Part shown: piece after piece, positions 8,255 to 18,264 of the stretch
Position numbering within the stretch: the stretch's first letter is position 1
Layout of the letters: the number at the start of each line of letters is the position of its first letter
NCBI GenBank assembly: GCA_965224535.1
Contig: CBDCZR010000019.1
Location: 186,001-250,000, forward strand
Length of the DNA stretch: 64,000 bases
Direction: 5' to 3'
Source: JBCDHN01 sp965224535
GTDB lineage: Bacteria > Verrucomicrobiota > Verrucomicrobiia > Verrucomicrobiales > DEV007
The notes under the pieces: model-generated
What the model was told of the DNA's origin: nothing
Database searches by the model: none
Seen by the model: the letters and a program-made list of their open reading frames with translations, nothing else
Translations under genes and position numbers: made by a program

Positions 8255-10467
8255 TGCTGAATCTCATCCTGGAGCAGCGATGGCTTTCAGCCCTTGCTTT
8301 GGGATCGATATCAGCGGCGTCCGTGATTGGGCTGACCCGGCTGGAGTTCGACGACAACCTGGACACAATCTTTCGCGCTTCGAGCGAGGATCGAGTTCTG
8401 ATGGACGAACTGTGCACCCAACTCGACCTCGAAAAGCAGGAATTCCTCATTGTCGTGGAGGCGGAAGATTTGATTCGGGATGAGGTGGTGTCCATCCTCT
8501 GGGATCTGCAATTCGATTGCCTGGAAGTGGAAGGGGTCGATCGGGTCTGGTCGATCCTTCAGGCTCGAAACGCGGATTCGGCGCTAATCATTCCGCCGCC
8601 GGGTTCGGATGAAGCGTCTTTTTCCCGCGCCAGAGCCGAGTTGCTGAGCCATCCGCTCATCGCCCAAACTTCCATTACCCGGGACGGACGTGCCACGATT
8701 CTGGTCGTCGAAGTGGCAGACAAACTTTCCGCGGTCCCCGATTTGCAACCGGTTTACCAGGCGCTGGTGGAGGCGATGCAGCAAGCCTCCCAATCCGGCG
8801 TAGTCAAGATGGCGATCACCGGAATTCCCGCGATGCGCTGCGAACTGGTCCGAATTCAGCAACGGGAATTGCCGATGATTTTGTTGGCGGGCGTTCTCAC
8901 CGGCACGGTGGCAGCATGGCTGTTGTTTCGATGTTGGGCAGCGATGGCAGTGGCTTTCCCGGTACCGTTGATAGCCGCGTTTTGGACTCTGGGGCTGATG
9001 GGGCTCTTTGGCCGAACCTTCGACCTGATGGCGATCATCATTCCGCCTCTGGCCATGACCATTGCCATCACCGACGCGGTTCACCTCTTGTGCGCCATTC
9101 GTGACGGAATCGAGCGAGGCGAGCCGCCCATGGAAGCCGCGCGCAATGGTCTGAAGCTGGTCGGTCCAGCCTGTTTCCTGGCCTCGCTAACGTCAATGAT
9201 CGCCTTCACCTCCCTGTCCCTGTCGCAAAGCCCGATGTTGGCCCAGTTTGGGCTCACCTGCGCAGGCGCAACCCTGGCGGTGTTTGTATCAACGATTATC
9301 TGGGTTCCCCTGGTCGCCAGTACTGGCCTAGGTAGGCGAATCGCCCGTAAACGGAGGCTGAGGTCGGTTTCGGTGAGTGGAGTCCTGACGACTTCCCTCG
9401 GGGCAAGACCGGCTGGAGTCGTCTGCGGAGGCGTGCTGATCTTGGCCACCGCTGTTCTGTTTTCCAGCCAACTGAGACCGAACTACCGCTTCAGCGAAAA
9501 CCTGCCGGCGATGTCGACCGTGGTCGAAGCGTTTCACCGCGTTGACTCCCTGCTTGGCGGCGCAGCCCGGTTTCATGTCATGGTGGAGTGGCCGGAAAAC
9601 CTGGAAGCGCACGACCCGCAGGTGACGGAGGTGCTGAAAGAAATCGAACAATTGCTGACTCGAGAAGAACCAATTGGCCGGCCTTTTTCGTTGGCCACGC
9701 TGAACGATTATCTCGTGGAAGAGGGAGACGGTCCGGATTCACTGGGCGATCTCCTGGAATCCGCACCACCGAACCTGATTGGACGGCTGGTCAATCCGGA
9801 GGTGCGCCGCACGGTGGTGTCCGTGCCCGTTGCCGATGTTGGCTCCCGCATCCTTGAGCCCATGTTTTCACGCATTGAAGGAAATCTTGCCGAAGTTCGG
9901 CAGTCCTCGCCCGGCTTTGAAATCCGCGTCACGGGAACCGTATTCCATCACTCGGCCATGAGCGGGGAGATGATCAGCGATCTGGCGACGGGGTTGGGGA
10001 CGGCAGCCGTCGGCATTTTCCTGGTGGTGGGCCTGGCCCTGCGATCAGCCGATCTCGCCGTTCGCAGCATCCTGCCAAACGTGCTACCGTTGGCGGGAGT
10101 TGCCGCCATTCTGGCAGTTACCACCGGTTCCCTTCGCTATATTTCGGTTCTGGCGTTAACCATCGGCCTGGGCACCGTGATCGACGACACCGTACAGTTT
10201 CTCTATCGCTACCGGCACGAAATGAAACGAAGCGGAAACGACCGCGAAAAAGCGGTTCGCCAAACCATTCATGCCGTAGGCTCGGCTTTAGTGACAACGA
10301 CGCTCGTTCTCGCAGCGGGATTGGGTGCCCTGCTGTTCAGCAGTCTTCCAGCAGCTCGCCTGTTTGCCATGATGATCACCGCGGTGCTTGTCTTTGCATT
10401 GCTGAGCGACCTGGTCATCCTTCCCGCTCTTTTGTTCTGGCCCCGGCGCAAAAACACTCTTACCTAA
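8242..10467 (+). CDS. MMPL/RND-superfamily exporter
   Basis: The 741-residue protein has the two-fold layout of single-component MMPL/RND exporters: a first TM helix, a ~190-residue periplasmic loop, a TM bundle (about 210-360) with a sterol-sensing-like region, a second single helix near 390-410, another periplasmic loop and a second TM bundle (about 590-735, with GLGTVIDDTVQFLYRYRHE). Such proteins move lipids or hydrophobic metabolites, HpnN being an example for hopanoids. The start could be ATG 8242 or ATG 8254, the latter fused to the preceding stop as TAATG. Its partners suggest an isoprenoid cargo. Confidence 0.85.
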   Translation: MVKIMLNLILEQRWLSALALGSISAASVIGLTRLEFDDNLDTIFRASSEDRVLMDELCTQLDLEKQEFLIVVEAEDLIRDEVVSILWDLQFDCLEVEGVDRVWSILQARNADSALIIPPPGSDEASFSRARAELLSHPLIAQTSITRDGRATILVVEVADKLSAVPDLQPVYQALVEAMQQASQSGVVKMAITGIPAMRCELVRIQQRELPMILLAGVLTGTVAAWLLFRCWAAMAVAFPVPLIAAFWTLGLMGLFGRTFDLMAIIIPPLAMTIAITDAVHLLCAIRDGIERGEPPMEAARNGLKLVGPACFLASLTSMIAFTSLSLSQSPMLAQFGLTCAGATLAVFVSTIIWVPLVASTGLGRRIARKRRLRSVSVSGVLTTSLGARPAGVVCGGVLILATAVLFSSQLRPNYRFSENLPAMSTVVEAFHRVDSLLGGAARFHVMVEWPENLEAHDPQVTEVLKEIEQLLTREEPIGRPFSLATLNDYLVEEGDGPDSLGDLLESAPPNLIGRLVNPEVRRTVVSVPVADVGSRILEPMFSRIEGNLAEVRQSSPGFEIRVTGTVFHHSAMSGEMISDLATGLGTAAVGIFLVVGLALRSADLAVRSILPNVLPLAGVAAILAVTTGSLRYISVLALTIGLGTVIDDTVQFLYRYRHEMKRSGNDREKAVRQTIHAVGSALVTTTLVLAAGLGALLFSSLPAARLFAMMITAVLVFALLSDLVILPALLFWPRRKNTLT

Positions 10468-10471
10468 GAGA

Positions 10472-11038
10472 ATGAGATGTTTGCTGATTGGAATCCTGAG
10501 TTTGATGGCCTTTTCCGGACCATCGTTTGGCGAAAACGAACGACGGGAAATGATTCGCGCTCTAAGGGACGCAGGCAAGCCTGGAACCGGCCATGAAATC
10601 CTGAACCGCTTGACGGGCAAATGGAAGGTTCGAGGATTCATGCGGATCGACCTGAAGAGCAATCCGGAAATGGTGAGCGGCGTGGCAAAGATTGACTGGA
10701 TTCTGGGGAAACGCTTCATCAAGCAGGATTTTGACTGCCGCAAACTGGATCTTCCGATCCAAGGTTTGGGTTTGATTGGCTACGACAAACTGCGCAAGGA
10801 ATACACCGGAATCTGGTGCGACAACTCCAATACCGGCATCGCGAATCTGGCGGGCAAACTTTCCTCCGGTGGAACGAAAATCGAATTCCGGCTGTCGCAA
10901 ACCGATCTCAGAAGCGGCCAGCGGCGCAATGCCAGGGCTGAGATCGTCCTGGATGAAAAGAAAGGATTTCGCTACTCGGTCTTTGCCGATCTTGATGGAG
11001 CCAAAGAGGTTGAGGTTCTTCGGCTGAGCTACCAGTGA
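10472..11038 (+). CDS. Secreted DUF1579-like protein
   Basis: The 188-residue product carries a signal peptide (cleavage near SFG-E) and the DUF1579 pattern: L-x-G-x-W-K-V, then DWILGKRFIKQDF, GLGLIGYDKLRKEYTGIW and DNSNTGI. DUF1579 domains are predicted beta-barrel, lipocalin-like folds of unknown function. It begins 4 bases after the exporter stop. Inference: a periplasmic carrier or acceptor for the exported compound. Confidence 0.75.
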   Translation: MRCLLIGILSLMAFSGPSFGENERREMIRALRDAGKPGTGHEILNRLTGKWKVRGFMRIDLKSNPEMVSGVAKIDWILGKRFIKQDFDCRKLDLPIQGLGLIGYDKLRKEYTGIWCDNSNTGIANLAGKLSSGGTKIEFRLSQTDLRSGQRRNARAEIVLDEKKGFRYSVFADLDGAKEVEVLRLSYQ

Positions 11039-11056
11039 AAAACTGAGCACTGCATC

Positions 11057-12235
11057 ATGAAGACCGCGAGCTTCATTTGGCTGACCGTTCTGGCTCTATC
11101 TTGCTTCGCGCACTCCGATGATGCAGCGCGAGGCCGTCATTTGGTTCAGCTGATGTGCGCTCCCTGTCACTACGATCCCGACACAAAATCGTTGTCAGGC
11201 CGGGAAATGGACGATTTGCCGCGCTGGATGGGGACGGTGTATTCCTCGAACATCACCCGCGACGAAAAAACGGGCATGGCACATTACGATGACGATGCCC
11301 TGGCGCGTTTGTTTTTCAAAGGCCGCGATATCGATGGCCGATATATCCCGTTCATGGTGTTTACCGACCTCTCCAAAGAAGATCTGGCCTCCATTCAAGC
11401 CTTCCTCCGCGGCAACGACCCCTTGGTACGTCCTGTGTTGAAACAGACGCCAAAATCCGACTATCGCCTCCTGCCATCGCTCGGTTTCGCTCTCGCTCGT
11501 CTGTCTCCCGCAACCAAACGCAAACAGCCCGCGCCACATCCGGAGACTGCCCTCGCCGAAGGACGCTACCTTTCTCATCTCCTTGGATGTTTCGATTGCC
11601 ACTCGCGATCCCTTTCCGGAGTCCGCAAACACCGCCCGAAGGCAAGCCGGGGTTATTTTGCAGGCGGAACCTCGCTGCGCGATCGAAGTGGTGCCCGGGT
11701 CCGCACTCCAAATCTCACCCCCGATCGGACAACCGGGATCGGGGCTTGGACGCCGGCTTCGTTTCACCAGGCCCTCACCTTGGGGCTTGCACCATCGGGG
11801 CCAATTACCCATCCGATGCCGATCCTCAACGGCCTTTCCCGGGAAGAATCGGCCTCAATCTTCCATTACCTGCAGTCCCTCCCACCCAAGTCGCGTCCCC
11901 GCCTTCACAAGCAACGCCAACAGCGGATGGCGGGGCAAAATTCGAAAATTCCGCGCACCGCCAAGGATGATTCCGATCCAATTCCACCCTCAACCGTGCT
12001 CGATCCGGCCGTAACTTTTACCCAATCAGGATGCGCCGCCTGCCACGGACTTGACGGGGCCGGTCCGATTGCGGACCTCAGGCAAGCCGCTTCAGGTTTG
12101 ACCGCCGAAGAAATGGCCGCGTTCATTCGCAATCCCGCCAGCGCGGGAAACTTCCAAATGCCTCCATATGGAAGCATTTTGTCTCAATCCGAGCTGGATG
12201 CCTGCATCGCCTACGTTCTGCAGCTAAAGCCGTGA
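11057..12235 (+). CDS. Tri-haem c-type cytochrome
   Basis: The 392-residue protein has a signal peptide and three haem c attachment sites: CAPCH (near residue 35), CFDCH (near 178) and CAACH (near 332). Around sites one and two are SSNITRDEKTG and TPNLTPDRTTGIG, the pattern of the tri-haem cytochrome subunits of membrane-bound alcohol and gluconate dehydrogenases. No dehydrogenase partner is adjacent. It closes the operon, 18 bases after the DUF1579 gene, and would act in the periplasm as an electron acceptor or donor. Confidence 0.88.
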   Translation: MKTASFIWLTVLALSCFAHSDDAARGRHLVQLMCAPCHYDPDTKSLSGREMDDLPRWMGTVYSSNITRDEKTGMAHYDDDALARLFFKGRDIDGRYIPFMVFTDLSKEDLASIQAFLRGNDPLVRPVLKQTPKSDYRLLPSLGFALARLSPATKRKQPAPHPETALAEGRYLSHLLGCFDCHSRSLSGVRKHRPKASRGYFAGGTSLRDRSGARVRTPNLTPDRTTGIGAWTPASFHQALTLGLAPSGPITHPMPILNGLSREESASIFHYLQSLPPKSRPRLHKQRQQRMAGQNSKIPRTAKDDSDPIPPSTVLDPAVTFTQSGCAACHGLDGAGPIADLRQAASGLTAEEMAAFIRNPASAGNFQMPPYGSILSQSELDACIAYVLQLKP

Positions 12236-12468
12236 GGTTACCGGCTCGCCGCCGACCGGACCGGACTGGATTTGGCAGCTTCGGGGCGGAAATCTGCCAA
12301 CACCATTTCAAGAACCTGATTTTCGGAAAGAAGTTCGCTGCTTCCAGGTTTCCCGCCTTGCAGGAGGGTTGTCCTTCGGAACGAGTCGAGCCGATTCGGG
12401 CGATGAACGAATCGGGCGCGTCGCTCTTATCGGCCGTGTTGGCGGATCAACCCGATGCGCGCCACTAT

Positions 12469-14503
12469 TAGTCCGAAGTTAACCCGCCCAATCCGTGACT
12501 TCCCATTGACCGTAAGCGAGTTACAGATGATTCATTTTGCACGCTACTGGGCACAATCTGCCCAACCTGCAGCAAACCAGTAAACCCCCTCCCCAACTTC
12601 GGCCTAACCCGGCGAGCGCACTCCCAACAGCTCAAAGGCCCGCGCCTGATCGGCCGTGGGCTGAGTGAGCTTCTCAAACGTTGGGGCACCCTCAAGCTTC
12701 GGCCGAAATGTCGATGACACGATGCTCGAAAGATTACCCAGCAATGTGCGCAAACTATGCACCGGCCGCCCCTCCTCATCAACCTTGCTCGACACCTTCG
12801 AAAGCGTTGTATCGGAACGCTCCGCTGGTGCGACGATGTTCTTGCGCTTGGCCGCGGCCGCCTCGCGATCCTCCTCGGCAAAGAGCATCGGAGCCAAGGC
12901 CTCGCGCATATGCCAGTCTACATAATAGCCTAACATGCAGATAAAAATGTGTGCGCGCACCATTTCCTCGTCGTTGTGAAAAATGGGGCGTACCTGCAAA
13001 TCGACCGTCTTGAGATTGCGAAAAGCTTTTTCCACATTAGCCAGGCTTTTATAACTACGCACCAACCCCTCGCTATCCATCTCCTCGGCGCCAACCCGGC
13101 CGGCTCGCACCACGTAGAGCCCGTCGAGGCGCGATTCGCGTTGAATCGAATCCTCCTTGCGCGTCCAATCCAAACTGTCTTCGCCGATGTTCAACTCGAA
13201 GTGCTTGAGCATCTTGTATTTGGCGATATCGCGCTCGATGCGGCGCGCGATGCGGTCCTTTCCACGGTAAGGATGTCGCGCCCGGCCCACGGCGGCTTTG
13301 ACTTTTTGCAGAGCTTGTTCGGTGGCTTCAAGCAGCGCTTCTCGCCTCTCGGTACGCTCTTTGGCCAGGCGCGGATTGCGGCAAACGACGAGGCGCTCGC
13401 CGGGATAAAGCTCTTCGCAACTGATCTCGGCCAAGCCGTATTCGTCGAAGAGTTCGGGCTGCAACGCCTGCTTTTTGGCGAGCTTTTGAATCGCGTCATT
13501 GCGCAGCGCACTGATCCAGCCCAGGCCCTCTACGCCGCGAAATTCTTCGTCGATACGAGCGCTGGTGATCATGCCGCGGTCACCGACGAGGATGACTTTG
13601 CTTAGCCCGAAACGTTCGCGCAGTTTGGTGATCTGGGTGGCGACGGTGTTAGGATCGGCGGTGGAGCCTTTGAAGGCTTCACAGGCAATCGGGCAGCCGC
13701 GTTCAAGAGCAGAGCAGGCCGATGTTGATCTGTTTTTTGCCGGCTTTGCCATCACGATTGTAGCCGCGCTCGGCCAGCGGACAGGTCTCGCCTTCATACC
13801 AGGTGCTGGTCAGGTCGTAGAGGACGAGCGTGCCATTTTTGAGGTGGGCTTTGGCCAATTTTGTCTCAATGTTAGGCTGTTTTTCGAACAACCAGTGCAT
13901 GGCTGAATAGATCTCTTTGACGTTGACGGCTGTGTTAGGATCGAGCCCGCAGAGTTCGCCTAGAGTGGAGCTGGCGGTGTCGGGGGAAAGCTCGCGCGCC
14001 AAGGCGAGTTTGGAGCCGGGGAAGAGGATGCGTCCGGCGATGGTGGCCAGAACGAGCCGGCGTTGCGGAGAGTCGCTGCGCTCGATAATGGCGGGCAGGC
14101 CGAGTTTCTTGATGAGAGCAACCACGGCGTGGGCGTGGCCGTGGGATCGGGATCGCACGACGTCAAAGCTGTCTTGGAGGGAGGTCTCGGTGGCGCGGCC
14201 GCCTTTGAGCAGGATGCGGAGGTTTTCGACGACTTCTTTGGGCCAGGAGGTGAGGTTGGCGATGGTGCGCTTGCGGGTCTTTTTGCCTTCGCGGATGGAT
14301 TCGCGCAGGAGGATGCAGGGTGGGGAGTTGCGGTTGGGAACCGATTCAATATACATGGGTGCGCTATATTGCGCGAATAGTATTAAATATCAACAAAAAT
14401 TAATACAAAATATCATTTACATGGGCACATATTTTGCCATGAAAATTCATAAGTCGCTTATAATAAGCAAGTTGCCCGGATTATTGCCTCCAACTTCGGA
14501 TTA
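12469..14503 (-). mobile_element. IS1634-like insertion sequence
   Basis: A ~2.0-kb element with imperfect terminal inverted repeats (TAGTCCGAAGTT at 12469-12480 against AACTTCGGATTA at 14492-14503, 11 of 12 matching) encloses one frameshifted transposase. The right end upstream of the transposase is AT-rich (14360-14470), unlike the surrounding DNA. No clear target-site duplication was found. It sits between the cytochrome gene and the intact UbiA gene. The 230 bases between the cytochrome stop and the left end hold no recognisable gene. Confidence 0.75.
12604..14356 (-). pseudogene. Frameshifted IS1634-family DDE transposase
   Basis: The first frame (14356 to 13703) has the family start YIESVPNRNSPPCILLRES and ends INIGLLCS-stop; the second frame (to 12604) continues with GCPIACEAFKGSTADPNTV and VILVGDRGMIT, which hold the DDE-domain landmarks, and the C-terminal NVEKAFRNLKTVDLQVRPI motif. 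The frame change is near 13703-13715 within CTGCTCTGCTCTTGA. IS1634 transposases are normally one ORF, so this copy is probably inactive unless the base is a sequencing error. Confidence 0.85.
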
Positions 14504-14568
14504 GTTAGGCATCCGTGCGGGCCGCGGCGTGAAATGCTCCGCCGATTTCTTCATGCCGCCCTACGTCC

Positions 14569-15414
14569 CTACGTCGCGGGAACATAGCGCTGGAGCAGCA
14601 AATTCAGCGGCAGCAGCCCCGCGCACAGCATCGCCGCGGAGGGTGAAATTGTCGCGGCGGCCATGGCGTCGATCAGGACCATCCCCGCGAGCAGCCAACC
14701 GACGAATTTGCCGATTTTGGGCGGTTGTGCGCGCAAATTCCGGAACGCAAACACCAGCCAGTGGACGAACAAAATCGCCGCGCCGAGCAAAAACGGGTTG
14801 CCGGCCCGAATCAGCACCCAAACGGCCAAAATCAGCGGGCAGGCCAAAAGGACCGTCGCCAGTTTTTTGACGGCCTCGCCAGTGTCCTCGCCTCGGGCCG
14901 CAAGGGTAATTCCGGCCACGTAGACCAACAACGCTCCGGCCCACATCCACACCTCCCGGCCGGGAGTTGGCTCAAAAATCGACGCCGCGGACAGGAAGAG
15001 CAGCGCCCGGCATGCGCCCATAATCCACATGGCGCCGGCCCAACGCTTGTGCAGCCGGTTATAGAGCGTGATTACGCCGAAAAGCCCGATGACCCAGCCA
15101 AAACCGGCCCCGGCAGAAACGAGAATCGCGATCCCCGCTCCCATGCAAAACGCAAAAAACAATGCAGCGGCGCGAATCCCGATTTCACCGCGCGCGATTG
15201 GCCGGTTTTTGCCATGCTTGGCGTCCCATTCCGCGTCCATCAAGTCGTTCTGCACCATGCCGCCGACGTAAATCAGGCTTCCGCCGATCGCAGCCCAGAG
15301 CAGCGGCCAATCCCAGGTTCCCTCGGCCAAAAACCAGGCCGCGACGACGTTGCTCCAGACCGTGGGCAGGTTGGATACGCGGCCGAGGACGAGGAGTGCG
15401 CGCAATTTGGCCAT
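14569..15414 (-). CDS. UbiA-family prenyltransferase
   Basis: The ATG at 15414 gives 281 residues and about eight TM helices. The UbiA Asp motif is NDLMDAEWD (residues 56-64) followed by NRPIARGEI; a later polar motif is RGEDTGEAVKK. The opening LGRVSNLPTVWSN is typical of the subgroup that includes EboC-type proteins. These enzymes move a prenyl chain onto an acceptor in the membrane. The 3' 340 bases have a degenerate copy at 6048-6396. It now ends 66 bases from the IS and is separated from its former downstream neighbour by 8.5 kb. Confidence 0.88.
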   Translation of the reverse strand: MAKLRALLVLGRVSNLPTVWSNVVAAWFLAEGTWDWPLLWAAIGGSLIYVGGMVQNDLMDAEWDAKHGKNRPIARGEIGIRAAALFFAFCMGAGIAILVSAGAGFGWVIGLFGVITLYNRLHKRWAGAMWIMGACRALLFLSAASIFEPTPGREVWMWAGALLVYVAGITLAARGEDTGEAVKKLATVLLACPLILAVWVLIRAGNPFLLGAAILFVHWLVFAFRNLRAQPPKIGKFVGWLLAGMVLIDAMAAATISPSAAMLCAGLLPLNLLLQRYVPAT

Positions 15415-15437
15415 GGGCGTGGTGGACGTGACTGCCG

Positions 15438-16110
15438 TCACAACGCGTCCATTTTCGCCCGCAACCAGCCGGGAATCGGCTCCATCCCGAACGTTTTTTC
15501 CGCGAAAATTTCGTAGTGCTGGCGCGCCATGCTGTTTTGGCCCGTGCTCTCGTGCAACTCCGCCAGTTGCAGGTGAATGCTGGGTGCGGTGAGCGGATCG
15601 CTGGCTTTGTCGGTGAGTTGGGCGATGAGCGAGGCGGTGTTTCCGGTGAGCCGAGCGGCCACGCAGGCAAAGTGCAGGCGCATGGGCTCCGGCGCGGGCT
15701 CTCGATCGATCCTGAAGCGTGCCGGATTTGGCTCGATGATGGCGTGGGTGGTGGCTTCCAGGTGATAGGAGCCGGGCGGGAGGGGTTTCTCCAAAATCCA
15801 GACCACTTCGATGCGTTCGCCCGGCGCAAGCGAGGTGACCGGGGTGTAGGCCAGCTTCCAACGCGCCTGCGTGGCTTCGCGGAGTTTCGGCGCGACGTCG
15901 ATGGGGATGCGTACGCGCTTTCGGGTGACGTTGCGCGCCCTGAAGTTGGGCCACAATCGGCACGCCGGAACCAAACGTGGCGTCGGTTTGCTCGTTGACC
16001 AGCCACGCCCCTTCAAAATCGCCCGGCGAGGGATTTACGGCGCGCGGATCGCACTTTTGCAGGGCTAAAATGGGCGAAACGGCGAGGAGGAGGCGAAAAA
16101 ACGGGATCAC
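15438..16110 (-). pseudogene. Exported protein of unknown function, frameshifted
   Basis: A GTG at 16110 (or TTG at 16116) starts a signal-like N terminus (IPFFRLLLAV) that reads to GSGVPIV; the sequence then continues in another frame as PNFRARNVTRKRVRIPIDV to the stop at 15438. Removing one base from GTGGCCC near 15954 joins the two frames into one smooth protein of ~223 residues. The second half has Ig-like strand patterns (ERIEVVWILEKPLPPGSYHLE) and a helical tail. Either a recent mutation or an assembly error. It ends 23 bases before UbiA. Confidence 0.65.
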
Positions 16111-16140
16111 GGGCAAAAAAGGCGGGTTTTCGAGGTCGAG

Positions 16141-18115
16141 TCACTGACCGGCGGGAGAAACGTCCCACAGCCGCATCAAATCTTCGGCGATGAGCTTTTC
16201 CCGTGGCCGGACGGTCGAGAAAAAGCGAGGTGGAACCGGGATGCGGGCGAATGGCGCGCCAAGCCTCGATTTGGGTCTTGGCGTTGGCGATGCGGAGAAT
16301 GGCGGGCAAGGCGTTTTGGCGCAGGGATTCCAACACGTAGACCGCCGCGCTTGCGCCAACGGTTTCCTTGCTGTGCTCCGACGGCGAGATGAAGTGAAGG
16401 TCGATCCAGTGGGGGTTAAAACGGCGGTCCAGACTAATTTCCGTGGGATTGCTGAGCAGGCCGGCGTAGTCGAGCAAAAAGTAGTCCTTGCGGCGGGCGT
16501 TGAAGCGCAGGTGCTTGCCGCCAACGTAGCCGCCGCGGTATTCCTCGAACCAATCGAGCGCATCGTCGTCCTCATCACCGCGCGAGCCGAGTTCGAAGGC
16601 GTCGGCAATGGCGTTGTCGTTTTCGTCCAGCGGGAATTTCAGCGCGTAGCCTTCGTGGGTCCGGCCGGGACCGCGCGCCTCCACCGGCTCCCAAAAACCG
16701 TCCACCAGCACCTCGGCCACAATGACGCCGCTGGCGGCCCAGTCGCGAACGCTCACGGTGGCCACGGTAGGGTTGGCGACCTCTTTGACGACGACGCCGT
16801 CGGCCACGGGATTCGGCAACCCCTCGCTACGCACCTCCCCATGCAGGTGAAATCCGGTGTTTTGCCGCTGGTTGAAGTGGAGATCCGGCGCGGAATCCTC
16901 GGGCCCGGGCTCATAGGTGCTGTAGCTGCGATTCCAGCGCAAATCCGTCTGTCCGCTGCTTAGCTTGACGGGCACGCCTTGAACCATCCCGGCCCGAGCC
17001 CCTTCTGCAAACCGGGCCGCTCCGGCGTTGATCGCCACCCCGGGATGCCGGGAAACCTGTTCCAGCAAAAAACGCACGCCCTCAACGCGGGCCGGGTCCT
17101 TCAGGTGGACGGCAAATCGCCGTTTTTCGCCAAAAACCGGCATCCACGCCTCCGGCTTGGAGTCGTTGCTCTCCATCCAGGCGACATCCGGGGTTTCACC
17201 GATGGCCAGACGCCAACTGACCTTCATCTCGGTGTCCGGAAAGCCGTCCTTGGTGTCGGGCGAGATTTTGGCGACGCTGGTCTGCGTTGCGCCACCCGCA
17301 GCGACAATTCGCCGATCCGTCAGGGCGTTGACCAGGCGGATTTCCGAATCCTCGAACACCAGCCGCGGCGGAAGCAGGTTGCTGTGGGTTGGCTGGCCGT
17401 CGCCGGCTGCGCCGCCAATTCGGAGGCTGAGCGGAACGCGGTAGTCACTGGTGCGCGCCGTCGTTTTGGGTTCGGCGTCCTTTGGCGAACTGGGTGAAGT
17501 GGTGGAGCGCGTTTCGGTGATTTTGGAGTTTGGCAGATGCTCGACGGTCATTCCCGCGGGCGAACTGGCCGGCAGCGGGCTGAGGCGGATCTCGATCGCC
17601 GGTTCGCTCTCCTCTTCCTCCACGATGCGGATGGTCAGCGGGCAAAGGGTTGCCACGCGGCGCAGTTGCTCCGTCTTTTTCAGGCGTTCGAGCGTTTCCG
17701 CGGGAATTCCGGCCTCAGCGCCAAAATCGCCCAAATCGATGCTCTCAGGCTCGATGCTGAGGTTGGTCTGCTGGTCTAACTTGGCCTCCACGCGGGTTTT
17801 GGCGAACCAGCCGTCGCCGTAGTCGACCGGAATCGCCGAAAAACTCGCTGCCTGGGTCCCAACCGCGCGAATTTGCAGCTGCATCGGGAAAAGCGTGCGA
17901 ACTTGCTGCCTTCCCCCGGGAATTTCCCGCACCTCCTGATAAAAATCCGTCGCGCTGATTTCCAGGCGGCCGCCGGCGGCTGAAAGCTGAATGTGCAAGC
18001 GGCCTCCACCGGCGGATTCATAGCCGCCCGAAGCCAGCCCCGCCAGATCCCGGGCCGGAGCGAAAGGCCCTGCAGCCAGGGCAACGATGACGGCAGGCGC
18101 CAGGTAACGACTCAT
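16141..18115 (-). CDS. Large secreted protein of unknown function, apparent frameshift near its 3' end
   Basis: The ATG at 18115 opens a signal peptide; ~650 residues follow with no recognised enzyme domain. Near residue 505 is DENDNAIADAFELG...GDEDDDALD, resembling Ca-binding Asp-rich repeats of thrombospondin type 3. The open frame would overrun into the next gene to 16013, but a one-base change in an A5 run at 16220-16224 gives the ending REKLIAEDLMRLWDV and a stop at 16141, before the next gene starts. The short reading is therefore preferred. It is divergent from the gene at 18265. Confidence 0.65.
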
Positions 18116-18264
18116 GGGGCGCAATATTTACGTCTCAGCGCCAGAATGGGCAAGCGCAAAAAGATGATTGCTTAAGACATGTGAAATTTGATACCCTGAA
18201 TCCGCCTTGGGAATCGCGCGTCGAATCCTACAAGCCGCCACACTAACCACAAATCCCACGATTT

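Noticed and set aside
12232..12471. Short ORF between the cytochrome and the IS
   Set aside because: It starts on the cytochrome stop, has no family features, and its stop lies at the IS end.
14569..16116. One 515-residue ORF covering UbiA and the gene before it
   Set aside because: The N-terminal 240 residues past the signal are His/Arg-rich shadow translation; UbiA starts at 15414 and the upstream gene is better explained by a one-base frameshift.
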